Positions 45,858-58,029 of a DNA stretch of 64,000 nucleotides are shown in pieces. The notes under the pieces are model-generated. The model had not been told where the DNA came from. It searched no databases and was given only the letters and a program-made list of their open reading frames with translations. Each line of letters begins with the position of its first letter. Position 1 is the stretch's first letter. The position numbers were made by a program, and so were the translations under genes. The stretch spans positions 2,480,001-2,544,000 of the forward strand of contig AP018697.1 of the NCBI GenBank assembly GCA_004001285.1, in the 5' to 3' direction. This DNA comes from Arthrobacter sp. MN05-02. Lineage in GTDB: Bacteria; Actinomycetota; Actinomycetes; Actinomycetales; Micrococcaceae.

Positions 45858-46642
45858 GGTGCCTCTCCTTGCAGTGGCACGGAGCCTTCGAAGGCTGCGA
45901 CCGGTGAAACTGCCTGATAGTGGAACAGGACGCGGACGGCTTCACGCTGTTCCGGTGGGATCTGGAAGACGAAGACCCCCGAGACGGTCTGTCCGGGGGC
46001 GACATCGGCAGGGAAGGGAGTGGCTCCGGGCCCGCTCAGCTGACCGGCCGGGAACCGATCGGTTCCCGCCTCGACATTCACGACTGCTTCCGCCAGGGAG
46101 ATGGACTCCTCGGTGCTGTTGGTGATCTCGACGGTGAACTGGACCGCGGGTCCGTCCACCTCGCCGATGCCCCGGGCCTCGCCGTCGACGGCCTTCATCG
46201 CTGCCACCCTGGCAGCAACGCCCTCGGCGACGTCCGCTGGTTCCTCGAAGGGCTGGGGGGCGGCGACGGGCGGTGGCTGGTCGATGATCTTCCCGGTGGC
46301 GGTGGGCGGGGCAAAGGCATCCGATCCCAAGCCGGGGGCAGCCGGCACGTCGGTGGCGGAGACCTCCGGTCCGGCGGGCGTCGGGGCGGGCGTGGATCCG
46401 GGCAGGGTCAACGCGGACGGATCCGGTTCGGGTTCGGCTGAAGCGGATCCGGAAGCGCCGGACGGGGCGCTCGAGGGGCCGTCGACCTGCGCGGATCGGG
46501 TCGTCGGTTCGGGAGCGGGAGCCAACGAACCAGCGGCAACACCCCACCCGGTCAGGCCGAGCACAGCGATCAGGGCCGCAGCGCCTGCGGCCCGTTGTCC
46601 CCGGGACATCCTCCGTCCCGGTTTCCCTGGCTGGGTGGTCAC
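45854..46642 (-). CDS. Membrane-anchored protein with Ig-like (DUF4352-type) domain
   Basis: A 262-residue protein with a short cytosolic start, one membrane helix (GAAALIAVLGLTGWGVAAGSL), a Pro/Ala/Ser/Glu-rich linker of about 70 residues and a C-terminal beta-sandwich (VQFTVEITNSTEESISL, then DVAPGQTVSGVFVFQIPPEQR) like DUF4352 domains. Function is unknown. Its GTG start overlaps the stop of a 55-residue gene (GTGA) and its stop overlaps the start of the PKD protein (ATGA), so all three are translated together. It may stabilise or tether the PKD protein. Confidence 0.75.
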   Translation of the reverse strand: MTTQPGKPGRRMSRGQRAAGAAALIAVLGLTGWGVAAGSLAPAPEPTTRSAQVDGPSSAPSGASGSASAEPEPDPSALTLPGSTPAPTPAGPEVSATDVPAAPGLGSDAFAPPTATGKIIDQPPPVAAPQPFEEPADVAEGVAARVAAMKAVDGEARGIGEVDGPAVQFTVEITNSTEESISLAEAVVNVEAGTDRFPAGQLSGPGATPFPADVAPGQTVSGVFVFQIPPEQREAVRVLFHYQAVSPVAAFEGSVPLQGEAP

Positions 46643-46806
46643 GGCGTCGTCTCTTCCGCGGAGCACGTGCCACAGGGGACGGGGACCGAGGGCTGCCACC
46701 CGGCCTCCTCGGCGCAGGGTACGGGCCTGCGGTAGCGCGCCGGCATGCCACGGGTTCCGACGAGGGTGATCTGCAGTGACCGACCCTGGAACGGTAGAGC
46801 ATCCAT
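46639..46806 (-). CDS. Small 55-residue protein, first gene of the secreted-protein operon
   Basis: A 55-residue reading frame starting MDALPFQGRSLQITLVGTRG, with a strong GAGGAGG ribosome site about five bases upstream. It contains three cysteines (VPCAEEA and VPCGTC) and no membrane helix. The stop overlaps the GTG of the next gene by four bases, which supports its reality more than the sequence itself. An upstream in-frame ATG (46866) is possible but has a weaker site. Not recognised; the cysteine arrangement could bind metal. Confidence 0.55.
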   Translation of the reverse strand: MDALPFQGRSLQITLVGTRGMPARYRRPVPCAEEAGWQPSVPVPCGTCSAEETTP

Positions 46807-47193
46807 CGCTTCCTCCTCAGGCAGGTCCGGGAGATGCAACGCGTGGATCCTGACCTGTGCTGACATCGACCTTACGAACCGCCGGTCCGTCCTACACGAG
46901 TAGGGCTTACGCGTTGTCACCGTCCGGATTACGCAGGGCCACCAGGTTGCCTCGATCAAGTACTGGCCCCGCTACCTAGGTCGAGGCCCGGGTACTGGTA
47001 GGGCATGTGGGCGGCAGCGAAGGGGCCGCGGAGACGCCACCAAGCCCGTTGACGGGGCGGAAAGAGGAGGCATACCCTTCCCGTGTCGAAACGCCCCGTC
47101 GCTCCACCACCGGTCTCGTCGCCTAGCAGGCAATGAATCGCATTCATGTTGCAGGACACCGGACGCGTGATCCTGCGCTGCCCAGGAGCCACC
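46807..47193. other. Divergent control region
   Basis: This lies between the secreted-protein operon (minus) and the exported protein (plus). It contains ATGAAT-CGC-ATTCAT (47133-47147), a perfect short inverted repeat suitable as an operator, 47 bases before the plus-strand start. No gene is supported here. Confidence 0.5.
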
Positions 47194-47820
47194 GTGAACA
47201 ATCCCAAGAAGTCCCTCTGCCTTCCCCTGCTGCTCGCACTGACCTTCACCGCCGGAACGGCACCGGCCGGAGCCGAGGAGGACGAGGAACCGCCGGGCTG
47301 GCCACCGGAGGACACCGGCGGCCGCTACGTGCCGGTTCCGCCGGAGTATTACGAGCCGGTCGACTTCGCCGCCTGCGGAAGCACCGTCACGATGACGTCA
47401 GGCGATGTCCGGGAGGTGGAACAGAAGGTGAGGGTGAGGAGCGACGGCAGGATCGTGATCACGTATCGCGGTGGCGCTACTGTCGACCTCTTCCGCGCCT
47501 CGGACGAAGCGTTCATCGACGAGCTCAACGTCTCGGGCCGGGGGTCCGAACGCTACTCCGCGGACCAGACAGAACTCTCCGTCTCGCTCCGGGGACCCTC
47601 CATCATCTGGCCCGTTAGCGCTGCAGACACCGCGGCGCTCACGGCAGCGGGTTTTCCCGAGTCCTTCTACTTCGAGAGGGGCCACCTGACGATCGACGTC
47701 GAATTCTCCGGGGATCCGGCCGTGGTCGACCCCATCGCCGTGGAGGTCACCAGGAACACCACCCGGGATCTGAAGGACGTCTGCGAGATGCTCGACGAGG
47801 CGGCGGAGGCCGCGTCCTGA
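47194..47820 (+). CDS. Exported hypothetical protein
   Basis: A 208-residue protein with a signal peptide (SLCLPLLLALTFTAGTAPAGA), an acidic and Pro-rich start and a C-terminal domain of unknown fold. Two cysteines, in FAACGS and KDVCEM, could form a disulfide. Not recognised. The GTG at 47194 has AGGAG six bases upstream; a longer frame starting at 47146 would hide the signal peptide. It is divergent from the secreted-protein operon and may be controlled from the same region. Confidence 0.7.
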   Translation: MNNPKKSLCLPLLLALTFTAGTAPAGAEEDEEPPGWPPEDTGGRYVPVPPEYYEPVDFAACGSTVTMTSGDVREVEQKVRVRSDGRIVITYRGGATVDLFRASDEAFIDELNVSGRGSERYSADQTELSVSLRGPSIIWPVSAADTAALTAAGFPESFYFERGHLTIDVEFSGDPAVVDPIAVEVTRNTTRDLKDVCEMLDEAAEAAS

Positions 47821-47843
47821 CCCGTTCGGGTCGAGCTCCTGTT

Positions 47844-47880
47844 CCCAGCCGCTGTTCCAGACCCATCGACGGCGGCTGGG
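47844..47880. terminator. Convergent hairpin
   Basis: CCCAGCCGC (47844-47852) pairs with GCGGCTGGG (47872-47880) across a 19-base loop, between the exported protein and the ABC exporter, both ending here. It may serve both strands. Confidence 0.55.
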
Positions 47881-47906
47881 CTCCGCAGGCCCCGACAGCC
47901 CACGCA

Positions 47907-49736
47907 TCAGTCCTCCGGCAGCTGGCTCTCGAACATCCGGTAGTACCGTCCGCGCAGCGCTACGAGCTCCCGATGGGTGCCGGACTCCACCACGCGGCCG
48001 TCCTCGAGCATGTACACGATGTCAGCCTTCTCGATGGTGGCGAGCCGGTGGCTGATCGCGATGATCGTCCTCGAGCGGTCGGCGAAGAGCCGCGTGAAGA
48101 TGCGGTGTTCGGCGAGCGCGTCGATGGCGGAGGTCGGCTCGTCCATCACGATGAACGGGGCGTCACGGTAGAAGTTGCGGGCCATGGCCAGCCGCTGCCA
48201 TTGCCCACCGGAGAGTCCGCTGCCCTTCCGGCCGCGGGGGTCCTCCATCCAGTTGCTGACGTAGCTGTCGAAGCCGCTGGGCATCTTCTCGATGAACTCG
48301 GCGGCCTCCGCGTTCCGCGCCGCCCGGAGTACCCGCTCGTCGTCTCGGGGGTGGTGCACGTCGCCGAAGTAGATGTTGTTGGCGGCCGTGGCGAATTCGT
48401 AGCGCAGGAAGTCCTGGGACATCACCGCCAGGTGCTGGTGCCAGTCGTCGATGCCGATCCCGCGCAGGTCCCGGCCGTCGAGCAGCACCTCTCCCCTGCT
48501 GGGCTGGTACAGCCCGGCGAGCACCCGGATGAGCGTGGACTTCCCGGCCCCGTTCTCCCCCACGATGGCTACGTGGGTGCCGCGGTCGAAGGACATGGAG
48601 ATGCCCTTGAGCACCTCCACCTCGCCGCCCGCGTAGGTGAAATGGATGTCGCGGAGTTCGACGGCGGACGGCGCGCCCTCCAGCCGGCCGGGAGCCCCGG
48701 TGGACAGCGGGAAGTCCATGAACTGCTCGTAGTCCTTGAGGTTCGCGAGGTCCTCGTCGATGGAGCTGAGCGAGGACACGAGGCTGTTGGCCGTGCTCAG
48801 CGCCCGGCTGACGATCTGCTGGACGTAGAGGAACTGGCCCACGGGTTGTGCGCGCGCGATGATCTGCCCCACGATCCAGACGAGGGCCAGCAGCTCGGCC
48901 CCGTACTGGAGGGCGTCCGCGAGCAGCTGCTTCGGGATGTACCGCTTCTGGAAGTCCAGCCGCCGCTTCTCGTCGGCGTCGCGCAGCGTGGAGCGCAGGT
49001 CCATGAGGTACCGGACGATGCCGTAGAGCCGCATCTCGGCGATGTGCTGCGGCTTCAGCAGATTGGTCTCGATCATGCGGCGCTGCCGCCGGGAGTCCAC
49101 CTGGGTGTTCCAGTGCGCCATCTGCTCGCGCGAGAGCCGGAACTGGAGGTAGACGCTGGGGATGATCGCGACGAGCACGATCAGGGCGATCCACCAGCTG
49201 ACCAGCAGCAGCGCACCGATCGCGAGGACCACGGACACCAGTTGCGTGAAGATCGCCGCGATGCGGTCCAGCACCCGTGCGTAGGAGTCGGAGAAGCGGC
49301 GCGCCCGGTCGTAGAGGTCCACCGTCTCCTTGTCGTCGTACCGCCAGAACTCGAGCGCGAGGAAACGCTCGTACATGCGGTCGCCCACGATGGCACCGAC
49401 CCGGAAGCTCAGGACCTGCTGGATGTAGCGGTCGATGCTCGTGAAGGCTCCCCAGAGCAGCCCGAGGACGGCCGTCACGACCACGTACACGACGGCGGAC
49501 CGCCCGGCGCCGGGGTCACCCGCATAGGCGGCGGCGAGCGCCGTCGTCGTCAGGGCTGCGAAGTACGTGGTGACCAGCGGCAGGACCGCGGAGATGAGCG
49601 ACCCCGCGACCTTCATCGCGACGGCGCCGGGGGACGCCTTCGCGCTGACCACCAGGACCTGCCCGACGGCGCGGGCGTACGGCCCGAGGCGGAGCCCGCG
49701 GCGGGCGGCGGCCTCAGGCTGCGGGAGTCCGCTCAT
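47907..49736 (-). CDS. ABC exporter (fused membrane and ATPase domains)
   Basis: A 609-residue ABC exporter half-transporter. It has about six membrane helices in residues 25-330, then an ATPase domain with Walker A GENGAGKST, signature LSGGQWQRLAMAR, Walker B FIVMDEPTSAID and switch histidine ISHRLA, all intact. It would work as a homodimer. The region LPLVTTYFAALTTTALAAAY and the long coupling helices resemble peptide or lipid exporters with a spacer between membrane and ATPase domains. Substrate unknown. guaB lies 59 bases upstream on the same strand. Confidence 0.88.
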   Translation of the reverse strand: MSGLPQPEAAARRGLRLGPYARAVGQVLVVSAKASPGAVAMKVAGSLISAVLPLVTTYFAALTTTALAAAYAGDPGAGRSAVVYVVVTAVLGLLWGAFTSIDRYIQQVLSFRVGAIVGDRMYERFLALEFWRYDDKETVDLYDRARRFSDSYARVLDRIAAIFTQLVSVVLAIGALLLVSWWIALIVLVAIIPSVYLQFRLSREQMAHWNTQVDSRRQRRMIETNLLKPQHIAEMRLYGIVRYLMDLRSTLRDADEKRRLDFQKRYIPKQLLADALQYGAELLALVWIVGQIIARAQPVGQFLYVQQIVSRALSTANSLVSSLSSIDEDLANLKDYEQFMDFPLSTGAPGRLEGAPSAVELRDIHFTYAGGEVEVLKGISMSFDRGTHVAIVGENGAGKSTLIRVLAGLYQPSRGEVLLDGRDLRGIGIDDWHQHLAVMSQDFLRYEFATAANNIYFGDVHHPRDDERVLRAARNAEAAEFIEKMPSGFDSYVSNWMEDPRGRKGSGLSGGQWQRLAMARNFYRDAPFIVMDEPTSAIDALAEHRIFTRLFADRSRTIIAISHRLATIEKADIVYMLEDGRVVESGTHRELVALRGRYYRMFESQLPED

Positions 49737-49795
49737 GCGGCATCAGCCTCCCGCCCGTGGTGCCCGGGATGGGGGGGCCGATGCGACGCGAGGTG

Positions 49796-51394
<1,599 letters not shown>

Positions 51395-51440
51395 CTAGAA
51401 CGGATCGCAGGGGCGCCCTATTCCGGTGACACCACTCACG

Positions 51441-53495
51441 TCACCAGCCGAGCAGGGCCCTCAGCCGCTGCTCGAACACCGGCGCGGTGGTGGAGACGTA
51501 GGTCTTGGACAGGTGGTCCCGGTCCATGAAGACGCGTACGTTGCCGACGACGCCGGAGCACGTCGCCTCGGTGCAGACGAGGTCGGTGAGATCCAGGTGC
51601 GCGAGTCCCGGCACGCGGTCGGCCACGGCGGCCAACGGCGACGACGGCGCCAGCACCTCGGCCCGGGGGACGTCGCAGGCCGAGGGGTCGGTGGCGTTGA
51701 GTGCCGTGCACTCGGCCATGTCGTCCTCGAAGCGGGGCGTGTCCCGCAGGCCGACGACGGGGATGCCGGCCGCGAGCAGGGGCGCGATCCCCGCCTCGAA
51801 CCCGGCCGGGACCTCCTCCGCCGGCGAACTCCAGTCCGTCCGCGTGCCGACCGTCAGGACGGCGTCCGGGGCGAGCTCGAGTGCGTAGTCCCGGACCGCG
51901 TCGTTGAACCCCTGGCACTCGGGGTCGACCGCGCTCGGGGCATCGACGAACCGGCAGTCGGGCCTGTGCACCGAGACGGCGAGCCAGTTGTTCTGCGTGG
52001 CCATCGCACCGAGGGCCGTCATCCACATCTGGGAGTGGGAGTCCCCGAGCACCAGGATGGTCCGCTCCGCCGTCGCCTCGTCCCCGGTCCGGACGCACGA
52101 GGACAACCGCGGGTCAGCGGGCATCAGGGCGTCCGGGCAGGGCCCGTCGACCGCCGCCCACTCGGCTCCGAGACTGCTGGCCAGCGGCTTCACCAGTGCG
52201 TCCTCCGCTCCCCGGAACCGGAAGCCGGGCGCCAGGGCTGCTGCACCCGGGTTGTCGTCGCTCGTCTGCTGCTGCACCGCCGCTTCCTGCGCCTGGACCC
52301 GGTACTCCCAGCCCGAGAGGGGTACGGCCACGAGCGCGAGGGCCAGCGCCGCGACGAGGCCGGTCCGCCTGCGCTGCACGGTCGGCCACTGCCAGGAGCG
52401 CAGCGGTTCCTCGACGAAGCGCGTGGTGAGCACGGCCAGGACGACCGAGGCCGCGATCACGATCCCGCCGTCGAGCATCCCGGCCGTCGGCTTGTCCGCG
52501 ACGACGAGCCAGAGGACGAGGACGGGCCAGTGCCACAGGTACAGCGCGTAGGAGGCGTCGCCGAGCCGCAGGAGCGGCGAGGCGGACAACCAGCGGTCCA
52601 CGCCCACGGGGCTGTCCGTGCGGCCCGCGACGAGAACGGCGGCGGCGGCGAGCGTGGGCCAGAGGGCGATGTAGCCCGGGAACTGCTGCTGCACCTCCAG
52701 GAGGACGCCGCACGCGAGCATCATGACCACGCCGGCCCAGCCCAGCACCACCCGGACCCGGGCCGGCACCACCAGATAGGGCAGCGCCAGTGCCACGAGC
52801 GAGCCGAGGGCGAATTCCCAGAGCCTCGCGCGGGTGTCGAAGTAGGCCGCCGCCTGGTGTGCGCCGGTCTGCCAGACGGAGAACGCGAGCGACAGCGCGA
52901 AGACGGTGCCGAACAGGACCAGGAGGACGGGCCGGGGTCGCAGCCGGGTGACCGCGACGAGGACGGCGGCGGAGGCGAAGACGATCGGCCAGAGCAGGAA
53001 CACCTGGCCCTGGATGGACAGGGACCAGAAGTGCTGGAGCGGGCTGGCCGCACCGGAGTCGAGCGCGTAGTAGTCGACGGCGTCGCCCGCGAGTTGCCAG
53101 TTCTGCCGGTAGGTCAGGGAGGCCCAGGTGTGGTCGAACACGGATCGCCAGCGCGAACCGGGGACGAAGACGGCGGTGGCCGCGAGGACGGACAACAGGA
53201 CCACGACGGCGGCCGGCAGGAGCCGCTTCAGCAGCCCCAGCCAGTAGGCGGCCAGGCCGAGAGGCTGTGCGGACTCGAGGCGCCGGGTGAACGTGACGGT
53301 GAGGAGGAAGGCGGAGACGAGCAGGAAGACGTCCACGCCCCCCGAGACCCGTCCGAGCCACACGTGGTAGACGACCACCATGCCGACGGCCAGCGCCCGG
53401 AGTCCCTGGACCTCGGGCCGGAACCGGCGCTCATCCGGTCGGGCCGGATGCTCACCGGGGGCCGTGGACGGCGGGGACTGCAGGGCGGGAACCAC
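51441..53495 (-). CDS. OafA-type acyltransferase with SGNH domain
   Basis: A 684-residue protein. The N-terminal acyltransferase-3 domain has about ten membrane helices, beginning FRPEVQGLRALAVGMVVVYH (the catalytic histidine is in that end). A C-terminal extracellular SGNH esterase-like domain follows, with ILVLGDSHSQMW and a late DRDHLSKTYVS (catalytic D-x-x-H). Such proteins O-acetylate peptidoglycan or cell-surface polysaccharides. It starts at a GTG at 53493-53495, divergent from rnj. Confidence 0.92.
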   Translation of the reverse strand: MVPALQSPPSTAPGEHPARPDERRFRPEVQGLRALAVGMVVVYHVWLGRVSGGVDVFLLVSAFLLTVTFTRRLESAQPLGLAAYWLGLLKRLLPAAVVVLLSVLAATAVFVPGSRWRSVFDHTWASLTYRQNWQLAGDAVDYYALDSGAASPLQHFWSLSIQGQVFLLWPIVFASAAVLVAVTRLRPRPVLLVLFGTVFALSLAFSVWQTGAHQAAAYFDTRARLWEFALGSLVALALPYLVVPARVRVVLGWAGVVMMLACGVLLEVQQQFPGYIALWPTLAAAAVLVAGRTDSPVGVDRWLSASPLLRLGDASYALYLWHWPVLVLWLVVADKPTAGMLDGGIVIAASVVLAVLTTRFVEEPLRSWQWPTVQRRRTGLVAALALALVAVPLSGWEYRVQAQEAAVQQQTSDDNPGAAALAPGFRFRGAEDALVKPLASSLGAEWAAVDGPCPDALMPADPRLSSCVRTGDEATAERTILVLGDSHSQMWMTALGAMATQNNWLAVSVHRPDCRFVDAPSAVDPECQGFNDAVRDYALELAPDAVLTVGTRTDWSSPAEEVPAGFEAGIAPLLAAGIPVVGLRDTPRFEDDMAECTALNATDPSACDVPRAEVLAPSSPLAAVADRVPGLAHLDLTDLVCTEATCSGVVGNVRVFMDRDHLSKTYVSTTAPVFEQRLRALLGW

Positions 53496-53634
53496 GCTGT
53501 TCCTCCTCGGAGGCCTCGAGAACGGGCGGACGCAAACTCCCAGTTTACCGTTCCGTGATCTTCGGCGATGCCGGTGCCCGGGGCGTCCGATCCGTCCGGT
53601 CGCCCGCGTAGCACGTACCCTAGAAGGAGTATCT

Positions 53635-53651
53635 CCCCGGGAACGCCGGGG
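53635..53651. promoter_or_regulatory. Short hairpin in the rnj leader
   Basis: CCCCGG and CCGGGG flank five bases. It lies about 95 bases before the rnj start and may be a leader hairpin; the effect is unknown. Confidence 0.3.
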
Positions 53652-53746
53652 ACCACCCGAACGGAATCACCGGGTCTGCCGGCCTCGACGACGTACGTCC
53701 GAGGGCCGCTGCCCGCCTCCCCGCGCCAACGAGAGAAACCTAATCT

Positions 53747-55437
53747 GTGAATAAGAGACCTGCCGCACTGAAAGCACCACGGGAACTGGCCAAGGGAGCC
53801 ATGCGCATCGTCGCTCTCGGTGGCATCGGTGAGATCGGCAGAAACATGACCGTCTTCGAGTTCGACGGCAAGCTGCTGATCGTGGACTGCGGTGTCCTGT
53901 TCCCCGAGGAGCACCAGCCCGGCGTGAACGTCATCCTCCCCGATTTCTCCTACATCCGGGACCGGCTCGACGACGTCGTCGCCGTCGTGCTCACGCACGG
54001 GCACGAGGACCACATCGGCGCCGTCCCGTACCTCCTGAAGGAACGCGCGGACATCCCCCTGGTCGGCTCGCGGCTCACGCTCGCCTTCATCGAGGCGAAG
54101 CTCAAGGAGCACCGCATTACGCCGAAGACCGTGCAGGTCAAGGAGGGTGAACGTCGGACCATGGGCGGCTTCGACCTCGAATTCGTCGCCGTGAACCACT
54201 CCATCCCGGACAGCCTCGCCGTCGCCATCCGCACGGCGGCCGGCATGGTGCTGCACACCGGCGACTTCAAGATGGACCAGTTCCCCCTGGACCGCCGCAT
54301 CACGGATCTGGGCGCCTTCGCACGCCTGGGCGATGAGGGCGTGGACCTGTTCCTCACCGACTCCACCAACGCGGACGTCCCCGGGTTCACGACCTCGGAG
54401 AAGGATCTCGCACCGGCGATCGACGCGGTCTTCCGCACCGCGCCGCGCCGCATCATCGTCTCGAGCTTCGCCAGCCACATCCATCGCATCCAGCAGATCA
54501 TCGACACCGCGCACCAGCACCGCCGCAAGGTGGCGTTCGTGGGCCGCTCGATGGTGCGCAACATGACCATCGCGGCGGACCTCGGCTACCTCAACATCCC
54601 GCAGGGCCTGCTCGTGGACTTCAAGAAGCTCGAGCGCAGCGACGACCACAAGGTGGTCCTCATCTGCACCGGCTCCCAGGGGGAGCCGATGGCGGCCCTG
54701 TCGCGCATGGCCAACAAGGACCACGCCATCCGCATCAGCGAGGGTGACACGGTGCTGCTGGCCAGCTCCCTCATCCCGGGCAACGAGAACGCCATCTACG
54801 GCATCATCAATGCGCTGACCGAGATCGGCGCCAACGTGGTGCACAAGGGCAACGCCAAGGTGCACGTCTCCGGCCATGCCAGCGCCGGCGAGCTCGCGTA
54901 CTGCTACAACATCGTCAAGCCGCGCAACGTCATGCCGGTGCACGGCGAATGGCGCCACCTGCGGGCGAACTCGGAGATCGCCGTCGCCACCGGCGTCGAC
55001 CCCCGCAACGTCGTCATCGCCCAGGACGGCGTGACGGTCGACCTCGTGCGCGGCCGCGCGACGCTCTCGGGCAAGGTGGAGGCCGGTCTCGTGTTCGTCG
55101 ACGGCGACAGCGTCGGCGGGATCACCGAGAGGAGGACCTCCGCGAGCGCCGCCGGCTGGCCGAGGAGGGTGTCGTCACGGTCCTCGCGATCATCGATCCC
55201 GACAACGGCGACATCGTCGAGGCACCGGAGTTCTTCACCAAGGGGTTCTCCTGCTCCGACGAGGACCTCGACAAGGCGGGCGCCGCCGTCGAGAAGGCGC
55301 TGCGGGATTCCGCCGCCAATCGCCAGGGTGGCCGCCGCCAGGACCCGGAGGACATCATCGAGCGGGCCACGGCGAACTGGATGCGCCGGTACTACAACCG
55401 CCAGCCCGTGGTCTCGGCGATCGTCGTCGACGCCTGA
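53747..55437 (+). pseudogene. rnj: Ribonuclease J, frameshifted near the C-terminus
   Basis: RNase J, a metallo-beta-lactamase-fold nuclease that matures and degrades RNA. The first frame has IVALGGIGEIGRNMTVFE, the zinc motif LTHGHEDHIGAVP, CTGSQGEPMAALSRMA and the C-terminal HGEWRHLRANSEIA. At about 55126-55134 it changes frame from GGITERR to EEDLRERRRLAEEGVVTVLA. The proper end reads QPVVSAIVVDA and stops at 55437. Restoring the frame needs two bases removed (an extra GA in GAGAGGAGG) or one base added. The gene is highly conserved, so a sequencing indel is likely. A strong terminator follows the restored stop. Confidence 0.9.
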
Positions 55438-55452
55438 TCCCAGCAGCACCCC

Positions 55453-55486
55453 GAAGGCCCCGGTACCCGCGAGTACCGGGGCCTTC
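55453..55486 (+). terminator. Perfect 14-bp terminator hairpin after rnj
   Basis: GAAGGCCCCGGTAC (55453-55466) pairs with GTACCGGGGCCTTC (55473-55486) around a six-base loop, 15 bases after the restored rnj stop. Its place supports 55437 as the true gene end. Confidence 0.85.
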
Positions 55487-55640
55487 GTCGTCCGGAAACC
55501 CGACAGCGCCCGACAGCGTCCTGCCGCGCGAACCAGCCCACTGATCACCTGCGTCCGGTGGGCATGTCCGATCCTTCCCGCTGGACCGGGCCGGTGGGCG
55601 GGCACCCCCGTCGACGCCGAGGCGCCACGGCCGCAACAGA

Positions 55641-55678
55641 CAGCAGCACCCCGGCTCGGAGGAACCGGGGTGCTGCTG
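55641..55678 (-). terminator. Perfect 14-bp terminator hairpin after groEL
   Basis: CAGCAGCACCCCGG (55641-55654) and CCGGGGTGCTGCTG (55665-55678) are exact reverse complements around ten bases. On the minus strand the hairpin follows the groEL stop at 55713 by about 35 bases. Confidence 0.85.
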
Positions 55679-55712
55679 GTGGAACGGGACGGGCTCTCGG
55701 AGCCCCGGCGTC

Positions 55713-57340
<1,628 letters not shown>

Positions 57341-57358
57341 TCAGGCTTGTGCAGCGAG

Positions 57359-57388
57359 AAAAACCCCGGCCACTGCGGGCCGGGGCTT
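57359..57388 (-). terminator. Intrinsic terminator or attenuator between groES and groEL
   Basis: On the minus strand GCCCCGGCC, a six-base loop and GGCCGGGG are followed by TTTTT (57363-57359). This is a classical rho-independent terminator, directly after groES and about 30 bases before the groEL start. It may lower groEL expression relative to groES or act in processing. Confidence 0.7.
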
Positions 57389-57401
57389 TCCATTCGGGGT
57401 A

Positions 57402-57701
57402 CTACTTGACGACGACGGCGAGGACGTCGCGGGCGGACAGCACCAGGTATTCCTGGCCACCGTGCTTGACTTCGGTTCCGCCGTACTTCGAGTAGATGAC
57501 GATGTCGCCCTCGGCGACGTCGACGGGGACGCGGTTGCCGTTGTCGTCGACGCGACCCGGTCCGACTGCTACGACCTCGCCCTCCTGGGGCTTCTCCTTG
57601 GCCGTGTCCGGGATGACGAGGCCGGAAGCAGTGGTCTGCTCCGCTTCGAGGGGGGGGCGGACAACAATGCGATCCTCAAGAGGCTTAATAGAGACCGACA
57701 C
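57402..57701 (-). CDS. groES: Co-chaperonin GroES
   Basis: A 99-residue GroES that caps the GroEL chamber. Typical segments are [27 protein letters not shown], with the mobile loop, [20 protein letters not shown] and [12 protein letters not shown]. The gene is intact. Two CIRCE elements lie 95 to 170 bases upstream, and a terminator-like hairpin separates it from groEL. The product is of normal length for actinobacterial Cpn10. Confidence 0.97.
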   Translation of the reverse strand: MSVSIKPLEDRIVVRPPLEAEQTTASGLVIPDTAKEKPQEGEVVAVGPGRVDDNGNRVPVDVAEGDIVIYSKYGGTEVKHGGQEYLVLSARDVLAVVVK

Positions 57702-57795
57702 TCGGGCTCTCCTTTGCGTTCGTTACCAGTGGAATGTAGGCCGTCGGGTTGGGCGTGAACCGTCGTCGCGGTGCCGGTGAACGCTTCCCTCGGGA

Positions 57796-57822
57796 TTAGC
57801 ACCCGCAGGGAGCGAGTGCCAA
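57796..57822 (-). promoter_or_regulatory. CIRCE element 1 upstream of groES
   Basis: TTAGCACCC, nine bases, GAGTGCCAA. It matches the consensus TTAGCACTC-N9-GAGTGCTAA with two mismatches. HrcA repression of groES-groEL is expected. Confidence 0.88.
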
Positions 57823-57841
57823 CTCCGACTGTATGCAAGGG

Positions 57842-57868
57842 CTGGCACTCGGTCAAGGCGAGTGCCAG
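57842..57868 (-). promoter_or_regulatory. CIRCE element 2 upstream of groES
   Basis: CTGGCACTC, nine bases, GAGTGCCAG: a perfect inverted repeat, 19 bases from element 1. Paired CIRCE sites usually give tighter control. Confidence 0.9.
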
Positions 57869-57927
57869 CGTTGACGTCGGACCGACCCGATCGTGACCGA
57901 GGTCACGGCGAATAGGGCACGCTTCGG

Positions 57928-57957
57928 TTGCGTAATTCCCGAGCTTCCCTCTAGATT
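57928..57957 (+). promoter_or_regulatory. Putative promoter of the iron-uptake operon
   Basis: TTGCGT (57928-57933) and TAGATT (57952-57957) are separated by 18 bases. The iron box lies just downstream, over the expected start site, so repressor binding would block initiation. Confidence 0.55.
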
Positions 57958-57960
57958 CGT

Positions 57961-57981
57961 ACAGGTAAGGCATCCCTTACT
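57961..57981 (+). promoter_or_regulatory. DtxR/IdeR-type iron box
   Basis: The sequence contains AGGTAAGGCATCCCTTA, an imperfect inverted repeat close to the TTAGGTTAGGCTAACCTAA consensus of iron-dependent DtxR/IdeR repressors. It precedes an iron-siderophore ABC operon, which fits iron-repressed expression. Confidence 0.75.
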
Positions 57982-58029
57982 TCCACGACATCGGGCCGGG
58001 CCGGCCCCTTCTCTCTCCGGAGTTCATCC

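Larger units (their letters stand above)
57702..58029. other. Divergent regulatory region, groES and iron operon
   Basis: It holds two CIRCE elements (57796-57822 and 57842-57868) for groES and, on the other side, a promoter with an iron box (57961-57981) for the siderophore-binding protein gene. No gene is present. Confidence 0.8.

Noticed and set aside
43362..45917. Long plus-strand open frame opposite the PKD protein gene
   Set aside because: Antisense shadow; the minus strand has a signal peptide and domain repeats.
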